Below, one piece after another: positions 55,868-63,360 of a stretch of 64,000 nucleotides of DNA. The number at the start of each line of letters is the position of its first letter. Within the stretch, counting starts at the first letter, position 1. Under the pieces are notes generated by a model. It was not told where the DNA came from. It saw only the letters and a list, made by a program, of their open reading frames with translations, and ran no database searches. This DNA comes from Parageobacillus sp. KH3-4 (GTDB taxonomy: Bacteria; Bacillota; Bacilli; Bacillales; Anoxybacillaceae): contig NZ_AP025627.1 of assembly GCF_022846435.1 (NCBI RefSeq), forward strand, positions 3,258,001 to 3,322,000. The letters run 5' to 3'. The translations under genes and the position numbers were made by a program.

Positions 55868-55882
55868 GGAATCACCTCCTCG

Positions 55883-55897
55883 ATAGGTAAGATACAA
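55883..55897 (-). repeat. CRISPR-repeat-like motif in the zinc-ribbon gene leader
   Basis: TTGTATCTTACCTAT on the minus strand equals bases 3-17 of the third CRISPR repeat of this window. The remainder of the repeat is replaced by the ribosome binding site. Confidence 0.6.
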
Positions 55898-55921
55898 CCC
55901 CTGATTATTGAAAAAACCAAT

Positions 55922-55961
55922 AAAAAAAGAAGGCGTTCATGCATTACTAAATGAACGCCTT
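55922..55961 (-). terminator. Terminator after the hypothetical prophage gene
   Basis: AAGGCGTTCAT and ATGAACGCCTT around nine bases; minus strand continues CTTTTTTTATT. Confidence 0.9.
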
Positions 55962-55977
55962 TTCCAGTTTTTCTTGA

Positions 55978-56355
55978 TTATAATCCGTAAGCTTTATATC
56001 CTAAACTTTGATTTATGTTTCGATTAATTCGTTGTACAACAGGTGATTTTTGATGCCCATTTGGATCTAGTATTCCTAATTCACCAGCTCTTTTTAATGC
56101 TTGAATAAGAAGTTCACTGTTTCCGTTACTGCGAAGTCGACGTTCTTCTTCTGATGACATGTGTATCACATTATCTGGATTAATGGGTTCAGTTGCATTT
56201 TCCATCATATTTCTAAAATCTTTACCATCTAAAGTAACAATATTATTTTTTTCCTCTAATACATGTCCTTTATATCCATAAAGAGATCGAAGCATCCAAA
56301 GTTGACGATTAGAATTAAAATTTGCAATCTGTTCTTGGTTTAATCCACTCAACAT
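55978..56355 (-). CDS. Hypothetical prophage protein
   Basis: 125-residue soluble protein (MLSGLNQEQIANFNSNRQLW...), no recognised domain. Polar, mixed helical, with ERRLRSNGNSELLIQALKRAGELG near the C-terminus. ATG eight bases after AAGGAG. It lies between the lysis module and the accessory genes with its own terminator, the usual place for phage morons, so it may alter the host cell rather than take part in virion assembly. Confidence 0.6.
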   Translation of the reverse strand: MLSGLNQEQIANFNSNRQLWMLRSLYGYKGHVLEEKNNIVTLDGKDFRNMMENATEPINPDNVIHMSSEEERRLRSNGNSELLIQALKRAGELGILDPNGHQKSPVVQRINRNINQSLGYKAYGL

Positions 56356-56530
56356 TATTCTCACTCCTTTTCTATTTTATTGATGTGGAATATTTGGAAT
56401 AAACTTCTATATTATTTATCGACTTCATTATGCAAATTTTTATAATTTTAACCAAAAAATTCAACATATTTTAAAATTTTCCCGATTGCAGGATATAAAA
56501 ATAGGAACAAATGTACGATTTTTATACAAA

Positions 56531-56556
56531 TAAAAAACCCTGCCACTTGGCAGGGA
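56531..56556 (-). terminator. Terminator of the prophage late operon
   Basis: CCCTGCC and GGCAGGG around AAGT on the minus strand, then TTTTTT; directly after the amidase stop. Confidence 0.9.
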
Positions 56557-57255
56557 TTATACTATGATTGCTGGATATCCTTTTTTCTTCAATTCTTCCG
56601 CAAGCCGTTCCGCGTTTCTCCGATCGGAAAAAGCCCCGACTTGCACGCGATACAATTTTCCGTCAGACACTTTTTGTTGTGGTTGTGATGGTGTTGAGTT
56701 TGCTTTTTTCGGCAACCCCAAGAATTTCGCAACACCCCTAGCATGCGCTTCCCCGACTGCTTTGAGGAACTCTTCATTTTTCAAGTATTTTGCGTCGTTG
56801 CTGTCGATGAACAAGTTTTCCGTTAAAACAGCTGGCATTTTCGTTTCACGCAATACGGCATAGTCAGCGCGTTTTTTACCACGATCTGTGATGTTACCAA
56901 ACTGACGCATTGCGGCCAAAATTTCATTGTGTAATACGTTTTGCAAAGCGACCGTTTGAGAAGAAACGCCGCCGTTGTATACATAAGATTCAAAGCCTGT
57001 GCCTTTTCCAGCGTTGATATGGACGCTGATAAAAATATCAGCTCCCCAATCATTCGCCATTTTTGCGCGTTGGGATAATGTTAGTGTTTGATCTCCTGCA
57101 CGGCTGATACGTAGCTCAAATCCAGTGTAATTCTCAAATAGGTGATCTACGGCATACTCAACAATTTTGTGCGTCAAAACTTTCTCTTGTAATCCGTTCG
57201 CAACTGCCCCCGGGTCACTGCCACCGTGTCCTTTGTCCAAGAAGATTTTTTTCAT
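56557..57255 (-). CDS. Phage N-acetylmuramoyl-L-alanine amidase with SPOR domain
   Basis: Endolysin that cuts the amide between muramic acid and the peptide stem. 232 residues: Amidase_3 domain (residues 1-175) with zinc ligands in LDKGHGGSDPGA, SVHINA and TENLFID, then a linker and a C-terminal SPOR-like repeat (YRVQVGAFSDRRNAERLAEE) that binds peptidoglycan. Follows holin and XhlA as the last lysis gene. ATG after AGGAGGGTG. Confidence 0.93.
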   Translation of the reverse strand: MKKIFLDKGHGGSDPGAVANGLQEKVLTHKIVEYAVDHLFENYTGFELRISRAGDQTLTLSQRAKMANDWGADIFISVHINAGKGTGFESYVYNGGVSSQTVALQNVLHNEILAAMRQFGNITDRGKKRADYAVLRETKMPAVLTENLFIDSNDAKYLKNEEFLKAVGEAHARGVAKFLGLPKKANSTPSQPQQKVSDGKLYRVQVGAFSDRRNAERLAEELKKKGYPAIIV

Positions 57256-57271
57256 TTCCTACACCCTCCTA

Positions 57272-57493
57272 TCAAGATAATCCATGTTTCTCCAACACTT
57301 CTTTTTGTTTGCGTCCCTTCTTGCTCAAATAGTTATTTTTCCACCCCATGTACAGCGCATAAATTCCAGAAACAACAGCAACAATATCATTGACCAAATC
57401 ATCAGGAATCGTTTGATAACCAAGCATATTTAACACAGCGTTGATAACAGCAACGATAAGTAAGGAAAAACGTGTGATACTTGCTTTATCCAT
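57272..57493 (-). CDS. Phage holin (phi LC3 / phage_holin_1 type)
   Basis: 73-residue protein with two membrane segments and a basic C-terminal tail (KNNYLSKKGRKQKE), typical of small phage holins that open the membrane for the amidase. The ATG nine bases after AAAGG is preferred; another ATG three codons up overlaps the XhlA stop as ATGA. Lies between xhlA-like gene and amidase. Confidence 0.85.
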   Translation of the reverse strand: MDKASITRFSLLIVAVINAVLNMLGYQTIPDDLVNDIVAVVSGIYALYMGWKNNYLSKKGRKQKEVLEKHGLS

Positions 57494-57498
57494 ATCCC

Positions 57499-57780
57499 TC
57501 ATCCTTTCAAGTAGTTTAATAACGAAAAAATAAAAGTGACCGCCAATGCACTGACGCTCACGAATAAAGAGATATTATCCCTTTTATTTTTCTCTTGCTT
57601 GTCAAGACGCATTTCAATTTGTCCGAAGCGCAATTCAGCTTCATTCCGTGTCAAAAAGTTTGCGCTGTATGCGTCCAATTTGTTTTCGATACGTTCTAGG
57701 CTTTTCGACAGCGCGGCAAGTTGGGTCTCTAATGTGGCGATGCGTTCGTAGTCTTTTTGCTCCAATGTCGAAACCCCCAT
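57499..57780 (-). CDS. xhlA: Hemolysin XhlA-type lysis protein
   Basis: 93-residue protein: long coiled coil (residues 8-70) and a C-terminal membrane helix (LFVSVSALAVTFIFSLLNYL). In PBSX, XhlA works with the holin XhlB to lyse the host. Start is uncertain: ATG at 57780 has a weak site, while a TTG five codons later lies eight bases after GGGGG. Confidence 0.85.
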   Translation of the reverse strand: MGVSTLEQKDYERIATLETQLAALSKSLERIENKLDAYSANFLTRNEAELRFGQIEMRLDKQEKNKRDNISLFVSVSALAVTFIFSLLNYLKG

Positions 57781-57856
57781 TCTTTTCTATAAAAAAGGCA
57801 TAAAAAATACGCCTCCGTTTTGGCGTTGGTTTGTCGCAGTATCGTCCGAATGTTCA

Positions 57857-57988
57857 TTAAACAATTTTTGGTGTAGCGAGAATTGTATCTGCTTGTTCCT
57901 GCGTAATATACCCTTTTGCAACCGCGTTTTGCACTTGCGTTTCCGTATATTTTCCCAAAATCCATTGATTCAAAATAAATTGATACAT
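57857..57988 (-). CDS. xkdX: XkdX-like small phage protein
   Basis: 43-residue protein (MYQFILNQWILGKYTETQVQ...), containing the conserved pattern W-xx-G-KYT...Q-V...A-V-xKG-YIT-xEQ-A of the XkdX family, which lies downstream of tail-fibre genes in PBSX-like phages. ATG after GAGGGAACACG. Function unknown, possibly in tail assembly. Confidence 0.85.
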   Translation of the reverse strand: MYQFILNQWILGKYTETQVQNAVAKGYITQEQADTILATPKIV

Positions 57989-57999
57989 CGTGTTCCCTC

Positions 58000-58200
58000 C
58001 TATAATCCAAGCAACGCTGTAATAGCATCCTCAACAGCTGATAATCGTTGTTCAAAGGTTGGCGGTACCGGGATTTGTTCCCCAGCAGGAATTTCAGCAT
58101 GTACTGGTACTTTCACGACATGAGAAACGGATTGACCGTCTTGTGTGTATTCAGTGACTTGCATATCACCTTCAATGTACTGTCGTAAAATTGTTATCAT
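58000..58200 (-). CDS. Small tail-associated phage protein
   Basis: 66-residue protein ending in FEQRLSAVEDAITALLGL, a pattern seen in proteins encoded just before XkdX in many Bacillus prophages. Unknown role. ATG after GAGGAGGATTATTACC, overlapping the stop of the upstream gene (ATGA). Confidence 0.7.
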   Translation of the reverse strand: MITILRQYIEGDMQVTEYTQDGQSVSHVVKVPVHAEIPAGEQIPVPPTFEQRLSAVEDAITALLGL

Positions 58201-58706
58201 GGTAATAATCCTCCTCTTATTTCATTGAAAAACGTGCTATTTGTAAGTCCTTGTTTTATTTCGACTAAAACTGATTCATTAAATGGAATTGGAAAGTCTA
58301 ATAATATAAGGGCTGGGTATTCTTCATTTATATATGGGTATTGACTTTTTATTATTGATGGATCTATAGGATAAGTACTTGAACCCACTGTTGTCATATA
58401 CATACCACCTGATGATGTAAAAAACACATCATCTTTTTGCATTATGCCCCCAACATATCTATAACTTCCGTTTGCAACTATTTGCGCATCGAATATGACA
58501 GTCCCATCAACGGTTACTCTTAATATTGCATAATAGTTATTTGAATATGGTGCACTTTTTATGGTTGATAAAAGTCCTTTACCTGTTATGCTGAAAACGG
58601 TTTTCCATGAAGTCGAAGTTGCAATTTGTGTAAATTGTGTAAACGGTGTAATTTTTAATAGATCTGTTCCTCCGCTACTTACTGGTTTTGCCCATTGAAT
58701 ACCCAT
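58197..58706 (-). CDS. Phage tail protein, putative distal tail/fibre component
   Basis: 169-residue beta-rich protein with many Thr/Ser, beginning MGIQWAKPVSSGGTDLL. No family recognised. Its start shares one base with the upstream stop (TAATG) and follows AGGTG. Placed among fibre genes, so it probably contributes to receptor binding or fibre structure. Confidence 0.6.
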   Translation of the reverse strand: MGIQWAKPVSSGGTDLLKITPFTQFTQIATSTSWKTVFSITGKGLLSTIKSAPYSNNYYAILRVTVDGTVIFDAQIVANGSYRYVGGIMQKDDVFFTSSGGMYMTTVGSSTYPIDPSIIKSQYPYINEEYPALILLDFPIPFNESVLVEIKQGLTNSTFFNEIRGGLLP

Positions 58707-59035
58707 TAGTTCACCTCCACTCCACTAATGTGAATAGTTATAGCGTTAGCAGTTCCTTGAACTGCTTGAATCGTATCTCCTGCTTCTAAAACTGCTGAAA
58801 GATCAAAAATTCCCGTATTATTCGCTGTCACAGTAAGGGCAGAAAAAATTTTGTTTCCGTTTCCTGCTACCTGACCATTAGGAACAAAATGTATAGTAAC
58901 GTTGGCATCAGTTCCTGTTGTATTTGACAAAACGATCTGCTTTACAATTGTTTTTGTATTAGTAGGCACAGTATACAATGTTTCCAGAGAAGTTCCCGGT
59001 TGACCTATATACAATCGTTTCGGAGTTGCCGCCAA
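58706..59035 (-). CDS. Phage tail protein, small beta-rich component
   Basis: 109-residue protein (MAATPKRLYIGQPGTSLETL...), a pattern of short beta strands similar to small structural proteins that decorate phage tail fibres (TVPTNTKTIVKQIVLSNTTG). No precise family assigned. Immediately follows the fibre gene upstream. Confidence 0.62.
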   Translation of the reverse strand: MAATPKRLYIGQPGTSLETLYTVPTNTKTIVKQIVLSNTTGTDANVTIHFVPNGQVAGNGNKIFSALTVTANNTGIFDLSAVLEAGDTIQAVQGTANAITIHISGVEVN

Positions 59036-59458
59036 TTAAACCGCCCCCATCCAGTACAAGATTTCAAGATCGTCAGATTTTAGTTTTGCTGCGTTCCAAT
59101 CCGTTCTCTCTGTTGCCGTTACATGCTTCGTAGTATCAGCCGAATGTGCAGCAAAGTTTTGTTCTGCAGTTGTCAGTCTATTAAGTACAGTTGTAGCAAA
59201 ATTAGGGTCATCTCCCATTGCTTGTGCTAATTCTCTTAATGTATCCAGTGCTTCTGGAGCACCATTGATAAGACCTGCAATAGCTTCGTCGATTTTCTGC
59301 TGAACACTTTCTGATGTTTCTACCTCCGTTTTTAACGCAACCTTTTCATCGATTTTCCTCCAATTCTGATTTAGCATGGTTTCGATGTTAAAAGTATCAT
59401 TTCCATCGGTAACCGGATTTTTTAAATATAACCCTAGATTTGGAGTAATTTCAGGCAC
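59036..59458 (-). CDS. Phage tail fibre N-terminal-like protein
   Basis: 140-residue protein beginning with VPEITPNLGLYLKNPVTDGN, where the GTG eight bases after AGGAGG is the start. It contains a WRKIDE motif and a helical repeat region (LKTEVETSESVQQKIDEA, ALDTLRELAQAMGDDPNFA), typical of tail-fibre attachment proteins. It starts one base after the stop of the XkdU-like gene. Confidence 0.72.
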   Translation of the reverse strand: MPEITPNLGLYLKNPVTDGNDTFNIETMLNQNWRKIDEKVALKTEVETSESVQQKIDEAIAGLINGAPEALDTLRELAQAMGDDPNFATTVLNRLTTAEQNFAAHSADTTKHVTATERTDWNAAKLKSDDLEILYWMGAV

Positions 59459-59459
59459 A

Positions 59460-60005
59460 TTATGCACCTCCTGCAAATTTGTTTAGTGGAATTTGCTCCA
59501 TTTCAGCTATCGTTTTCACATTGTGAATATCTTTGATTAAGAGATAAGTAAACTCAAATAAGAGTTCGAGATGGCAAGGAATAATTTCTTCTAATGCCTT
59601 TCTGACATCATCTAGATTGCTTGGAACACCATAAGAAGATATAAATTTCACGATTAATTCTAAATCCCTTGGTTTTTGGATGACTTCAACTTCCCCGCCG
59701 TAATAGGCCTCAGCAGTGTTTTTTATGACATCTTCTTTTACCGTGCCAATCCCACGTTTTTTAGCCTTTAAATTTGAACGCCTTTCTTCTATTGATTTGC
59801 TCGGATTAGTAGGAATTCCGTAATCCTTCTCCCACAGTGCTAGACCCCAAGTTGCTAAGTCTATAAACGCTTGATTTAAAACATCATCGATAGCCGCCTC
59901 CAATTTATCAAATTGTTTTCCTTTTGCATGGGCAATTGCTTGATATTCTGGAGAGTTTCTAAATAAGTCCGGTAACAATTCAATGATCTCGTCTTTAGAT
60001 GACAT
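59460..60005 (-). CDS. xkdU: XkdU/YmfQ-like baseplate protein (DUF2313)
   Basis: 181-residue protein of the YmfQ/DUF2313 family, which sits after baseplate J in contractile-tail phages and helps form the wedge. Seen: ELLPDLFRNSPEYQAI at the start and a RRSNLKAKKRGIGTVK segment. Overlaps the end of the XkdT-like gene. Confidence 0.83.
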   Translation of the reverse strand: MSSKDEIIELLPDLFRNSPEYQAIAHAKGKQFDKLEAAIDDVLNQAFIDLATWGLALWEKDYGIPTNPSKSIEERRSNLKAKKRGIGTVKEDVIKNTAEAYYGGEVEVIQKPRDLELIVKFISSYGVPSNLDDVRKALEEIIPCHLELLFEFTYLLIKDIHNVKTIAEMEQIPLNKFAGGA

Positions 60006-61017
60006 TAAATGTCACCGCCCCGGCTACAGCAATCTCATCTTCCCTAAGTATTAAGTTCGAAGTCCCGTTGTTTATTAGGACATTTTGATAGTCTATTACT
60101 CCAGCTTGATCCAAAATCATTGAAGATAGCTGGGAGTATCTAACGGTGTTAGTCGTAAGAGCTGAATCAGAAAATAGTTTCTCAATAGCAGTTTTATATC
60201 CGAATTCAATAGTTTCTATATCTACACCTGGTTGCAGTGTAAGATCAGCTGTAATATTTATAGGAACTTCCACTGCTGCATCAACCGTGAGTTCGACACC
60301 TATTGGCATTTCGTTTGCGATATGATTGAACACCTCTGTTACTTTCTCTTGCGAAGGAGCTCTTCCATCAGAACCAACCACTACTACTCGTACAGTGCCT
60401 TTTCCTTGCCAGCGCGGAAAAACTTTCGCAGCCCTGATACCTGGTACTTCCTTAGCCCACTGTTCGTAGTGATGAACGTTACCGCTAGTAGCAGGTTTTG
60501 AGGCTTTTTCTTGGTAACGGTTATATAGATCTGGATCTTCCTCCTCTTCTTCTCCAGGAGTGATAATTTTCCCTAAAATAGCTGTTTGGAGCCCGTCGAT
60601 GTTATCTAATGGCAGCAATACCGACCCTTCAGGAGGTTTATTTCCAATGGTTCCTGCTTCTTCACATTGCAGTTTGGCGTTCGTTCCTGCTTCAGTAACG
60701 ACATAATAAACACCATCTACAAAGAAACGGGATCCCACATCTACAGGTATGTTAAAAATTCCTTCTCTAATTGCCTTTATAGCCCGTTTTTTAAACACGC
60801 CAATTTCACTTGTTCGCCTTTCAAGATATTCACCTTCACTTGTTGATGCAAAAACCAGATTAAGCACTCGATCCAGCTGCACATATGCATCTGCTAGTTT
60901 TTTCGCTGCCGGGGCCAAAGCTATATAAATAGGAGATCCTTCTCGTTTGTCAAAGTCGTCAGGTATGTCATCCAGCATTTCTTTCAAGATGGTTTCAAAC
61001 GTCCGATCTTCAAACAC
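59995..61017 (-). CDS. xkdT: Baseplate J-like protein XkdT
   Basis: 340-residue baseplate wedge protein (gpJ-type), a key component of contractile tails. The core is seen from KREGSPIYIALAPAAKKLAD to RYQEKASKPATSGNVHHYEQ. The GTG at 61017 gives the family start VFEDRTFETILKEML; the frame continues 18 codons upstream without homology. Overlaps XkdS by 8 bases. Confidence 0.88.
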   Translation of the reverse strand: MFEDRTFETILKEMLDDIPDDFDKREGSPIYIALAPAAKKLADAYVQLDRVLNLVFASTSEGEYLERRTSEIGVFKKRAIKAIREGIFNIPVDVGSRFFVDGVYYVVTEAGTNAKLQCEEAGTIGNKPPEGSVLLPLDNIDGLQTAILGKIITPGEEEEEDPDLYNRYQEKASKPATSGNVHHYEQWAKEVPGIRAAKVFPRWQGKGTVRVVVVGSDGRAPSQEKVTEVFNHIANEMPIGVELTVDAAVEVPINITADLTLQPGVDIETIEFGYKTAIEKLFSDSALTTNTVRYSQLSSMILDQAGVIDYQNVLINNGTSNLILREDEIAVAGAVTFNVI

Positions 61018-61432
61018 CTTCTCCAAACACCTCCTCCATTTCAATAGGCCCTTCAGTTGTGTGAACCACAAAATTTACATAAAAAGCATCATCTTTGTGT
61101 TCAATCTCAAACTCTTCCACACTCTCCACGAAATCCAAATAAATAAGAGCCTCCTCGATTAAACGGGGGAGCTCCATTTTTTTGTATTCAACTGTTGTTT
61201 CGTTATCCGCAATTAATTCTTCAATTTCATTGCCAAAATCACTGGACAGTATTGGGTAGGCATACCGAGAAATACGAAGAGCGAACATAATTATTTGTTT
61301 CGCCGCTTCAATACCATCAATAACCTCACTGGTGAGAATATTTTTTTCAAAATCAAACCGGAAAGTTTTTAGGACAGGTCGCAAATCTTCCGCGGCAATT
61401 TCCTCAAAATTTAGTTCAGGTGATAAAGCCAT
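61010..61432 (-). CDS. xkdS: XkdS-like baseplate protein (DUF2634)
   Basis: 140-residue protein of the DUF2634 family (W/gp25-like wedge component). Conserved pattern: TFRFDFEKNILTSEVIDGIEAAKQ and ILSSDFGNEIEELIA. ATG after CGGAGTGATGTT; the frame extends further upstream without site. Confidence 0.85.
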   Translation of the reverse strand: MALSPELNFEEIAAEDLRPVLKTFRFDFEKNILTSEVIDGIEAAKQIIMFALRISRYAYPILSSDFGNEIEELIADNETTVEYKKMELPRLIEEALIYLDFVESVEEFEIEHKDDAFYVNFVVHTTEGPIEMEEVFGEGV

Positions 61433-61436
61433 AACA

Positions 61437-61706
61437 TCACTCCGCAATCCTGTCGATAATAAAAAATGATTGCCCGCCCTGAATGGCAGCAACCATTACC
61501 CTATCACCGATTTTTAGTTCTTTTCCAGGCTCAGTCAATCTTTCAGCAATCGAAATCAAATCTTCTGGAATAATTAATTTGTTATTATCCCTTAGTTTGA
61601 TCTGCAAATCGGGAGGTGCAGAAACAACAATTGCTTCCAAAAAACGCAAAGGCGATTCAGCTTGTACAGCTTCCAACGCAATTTTTTTGATCGTCTGAAC
61701 CATCAT
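61437..61706 (-). CDS. xkdR: XkdR-like phage protein (DUF2577)
   Basis: 89-residue protein of the DUF2577 family; a small OB-fold-like spike-associated component: IVVSAPPDLQIKLRDNNKLI and GDRVMVAAIQGGQSFFIIDRI. Starts overlapping the XkdQ stop. Confidence 0.85.
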   Translation of the reverse strand: MMVQTIKKIALEAVQAESPLRFLEAIVVSAPPDLQIKLRDNNKLIIPEDLISIAERLTEPGKELKIGDRVMVAAIQGGQSFFIIDRIAE

Positions 61707-62686
61707 AGAACCACATCCTCTGGCAATGAGTTATCAGTAATGAGATCAAGGCTCATCTTATGAACCCTGCCGGCAAATGTATGAGTGTCTGAATCAATAA
61801 AGTAGGTACCACGTAATTTTGCATCTGGAATATTTACATATACAGGCATTCCACTTGTTAATTCTGTGATTCCTAATCCCTCTATGCTTAACCGTTTTTT
61901 CAGAGTCTTTTTCTTTGATAAAAGATTATTTGCGCGTTGTGTCAATTGAGCTTTGTTCAAGTTATCCGTCACTTTTTCGTAGTATTGCAGCACACCATAC
62001 CTCTTTATGCCATCTTGATCAGATACCACCACTTTTGTTGTCTTTTTATCTTCACCCGCCTCCAATTTCACACGCGTAGCAACTTCTTCAATGGAAGTGG
62101 AATAAGCAAAGTCTTCAATGTTAACACCCGTTTCAAGTACCCATTGAGAAGTTGGATTTGGCCATTCCTGCAAGTATATTTTTCCTAAACGTGAATAAAC
62201 TCTGTATTTCTTCTTTGTCTGTTTTTCTGTTTCGATTAACGCTTTTAGGATAATATCGTATAATGACGTTTCACTATCAAACACAAGTGAATTAATGGCG
62301 TATTTTGTGTTTACAATTTCAGCATAAGGAATTTGAAAGTCTTTGCACATTTGGATCAAAATTTGGTCTGCTCTTTTCTTTGAGAAAACATAAACATCTT
62401 TATTTAAAAGTAAATACTGCAACATATCATATGCAGTGAACATTAATTTTCCACTTTTTGTGATGTTACGATTAAATATAGTCCCTCTAAACAACTCTGT
62501 ACCTTTCCATTTAAAAAGAACCGTGTTTCCTTCATCAATTTCGGAAAGTATGTCATATCCGACGTTTTTATACAGAATGTTTACATCTATTTTTCGAGCT
62601 GCATTGAAACGCTGTCCACTCCAAGTTATGGTTTCTGTCGGTATTTCCAATGTATAGCTGGGTTTAACGAGCAATAATTCTATCAT
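61703..62686 (-). CDS. xkdQ: XkdQ-like tail hub protein
   Basis: 327-residue phage late-control/hub protein (gpD-like) that forms the base of the tail spike. Features: SWSG-type start region, KGTELFRGTIFNRN, and the C-terminal SGMPVYVNIPDAKLRGTYFI. ATG overlaps the XkdP stop as ATGA after AGGTG. Confidence 0.87.
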   Translation of the reverse strand: MIELLLVKPSYTLEIPTETITWSGQRFNAARKIDVNILYKNVGYDILSEIDEGNTVLFKWKGTELFRGTIFNRNITKSGKLMFTAYDMLQYLLLNKDVYVFSKKRADQILIQMCKDFQIPYAEIVNTKYAINSLVFDSETSLYDIILKALIETEKQTKKKYRVYSRLGKIYLQEWPNPTSQWVLETGVNIEDFAYSTSIEEVATRVKLEAGEDKKTTKVVVSDQDGIKRYGVLQYYEKVTDNLNKAQLTQRANNLLSKKKTLKKRLSIEGLGITELTSGMPVYVNIPDAKLRGTYFIDSDTHTFAGRVHKMSLDLITDNSLPEDVVL

Positions 62687-63360
62687 GGAATCTTCAGCAC
62701 CTGCCCAGGATATATCCAATGCCCTGGCTGTTTGATATTCCTTTTATCACGTTTGATTAGCATATCTTTATTGACTTCCCAAAGTTTTTTAAATTGAGAG
62801 CTATCGCTATAGAATTTCCTTGCTAACGCCCATAACGTATCTCCTTTTTTTACAGTATAGGTCTTTGGTTTCGTTTGTGTATTTGGTCTTTTTGTGGCTG
62901 TTGCAACTGTACTAGATTTCGGCCTAGTATCGACCTTACGAACAGTTACAAAACGAAATTCTTTTAATTGGATATCGTAATATATATCCCCGATGTCACC
63001 TTCTCCTTCTCTATAAACAAATTCTTCGATCGTGACATAAATATTAATAGGTGTACCGGTTATAAGAAAACGTGATGGTTTTTCATTGTTTTTAAATTTA
63101 TTTATTTTATTTACATAGTCCCACGGTTTGGAGAAGTTTCTAAATTCGCAAATAGAACTATATCTAGCCGGAAAAATAGAAGAAAACGATATGGTTTTTG
63201 CTGCTGGATCTTGTATAATTGTGACTTCCCCTAGTCCTGCTATATTGACAGATTCATTTTGCGATCCGTTGCTGATATTTAGTTCAGAAGGAAGGACAGG
63301 CAAACGAGATTTTGTGCCATCTGGCCATGCGAACCAAAACTCATATACACTTTTACTCAT
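62683..63360 (-). CDS. xkdP: XkdP-like protein with LysM domain
   Basis: 225-residue tail protein: N-terminal gp53-like domain, a Thr/Lys-rich linker and a C-terminal LysM domain (YTVKKGDTLWALARKFYSDS) that contacts peptidoglycan during injection. ATG at 63360, preceded by AAGGAGGGG, overlaps the tape-measure stop by 8 bases. Confidence 0.9.
   Translation of the reverse strand: MSKSVYEFWFAWPDGTKSRLPVLPSELNISNGSQNESVNIAGLGEVTIIQDPAAKTISFSSIFPARYSSICEFRNFSKPWDYVNKINKFKNNEKPSRFLITGTPINIYVTIEEFVYREGEGDIGDIYYDIQLKEFRFVTVRKVDTRPKSSTVATATKRPNTQTKPKTYTVKKGDTLWALARKFYSDSSQFKKLWEVNKDMLIKRDKRNIKQPGHWIYPGQVLKIP

Noticed and set aside
53280-55900. Anti-CRISPR gene call for the small proteins near the mini-array
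   Set aside because: Position is suggestive, but none of the small proteins resembles a known anti-CRISPR and there is no associated aca gene; no evidence beyond context.
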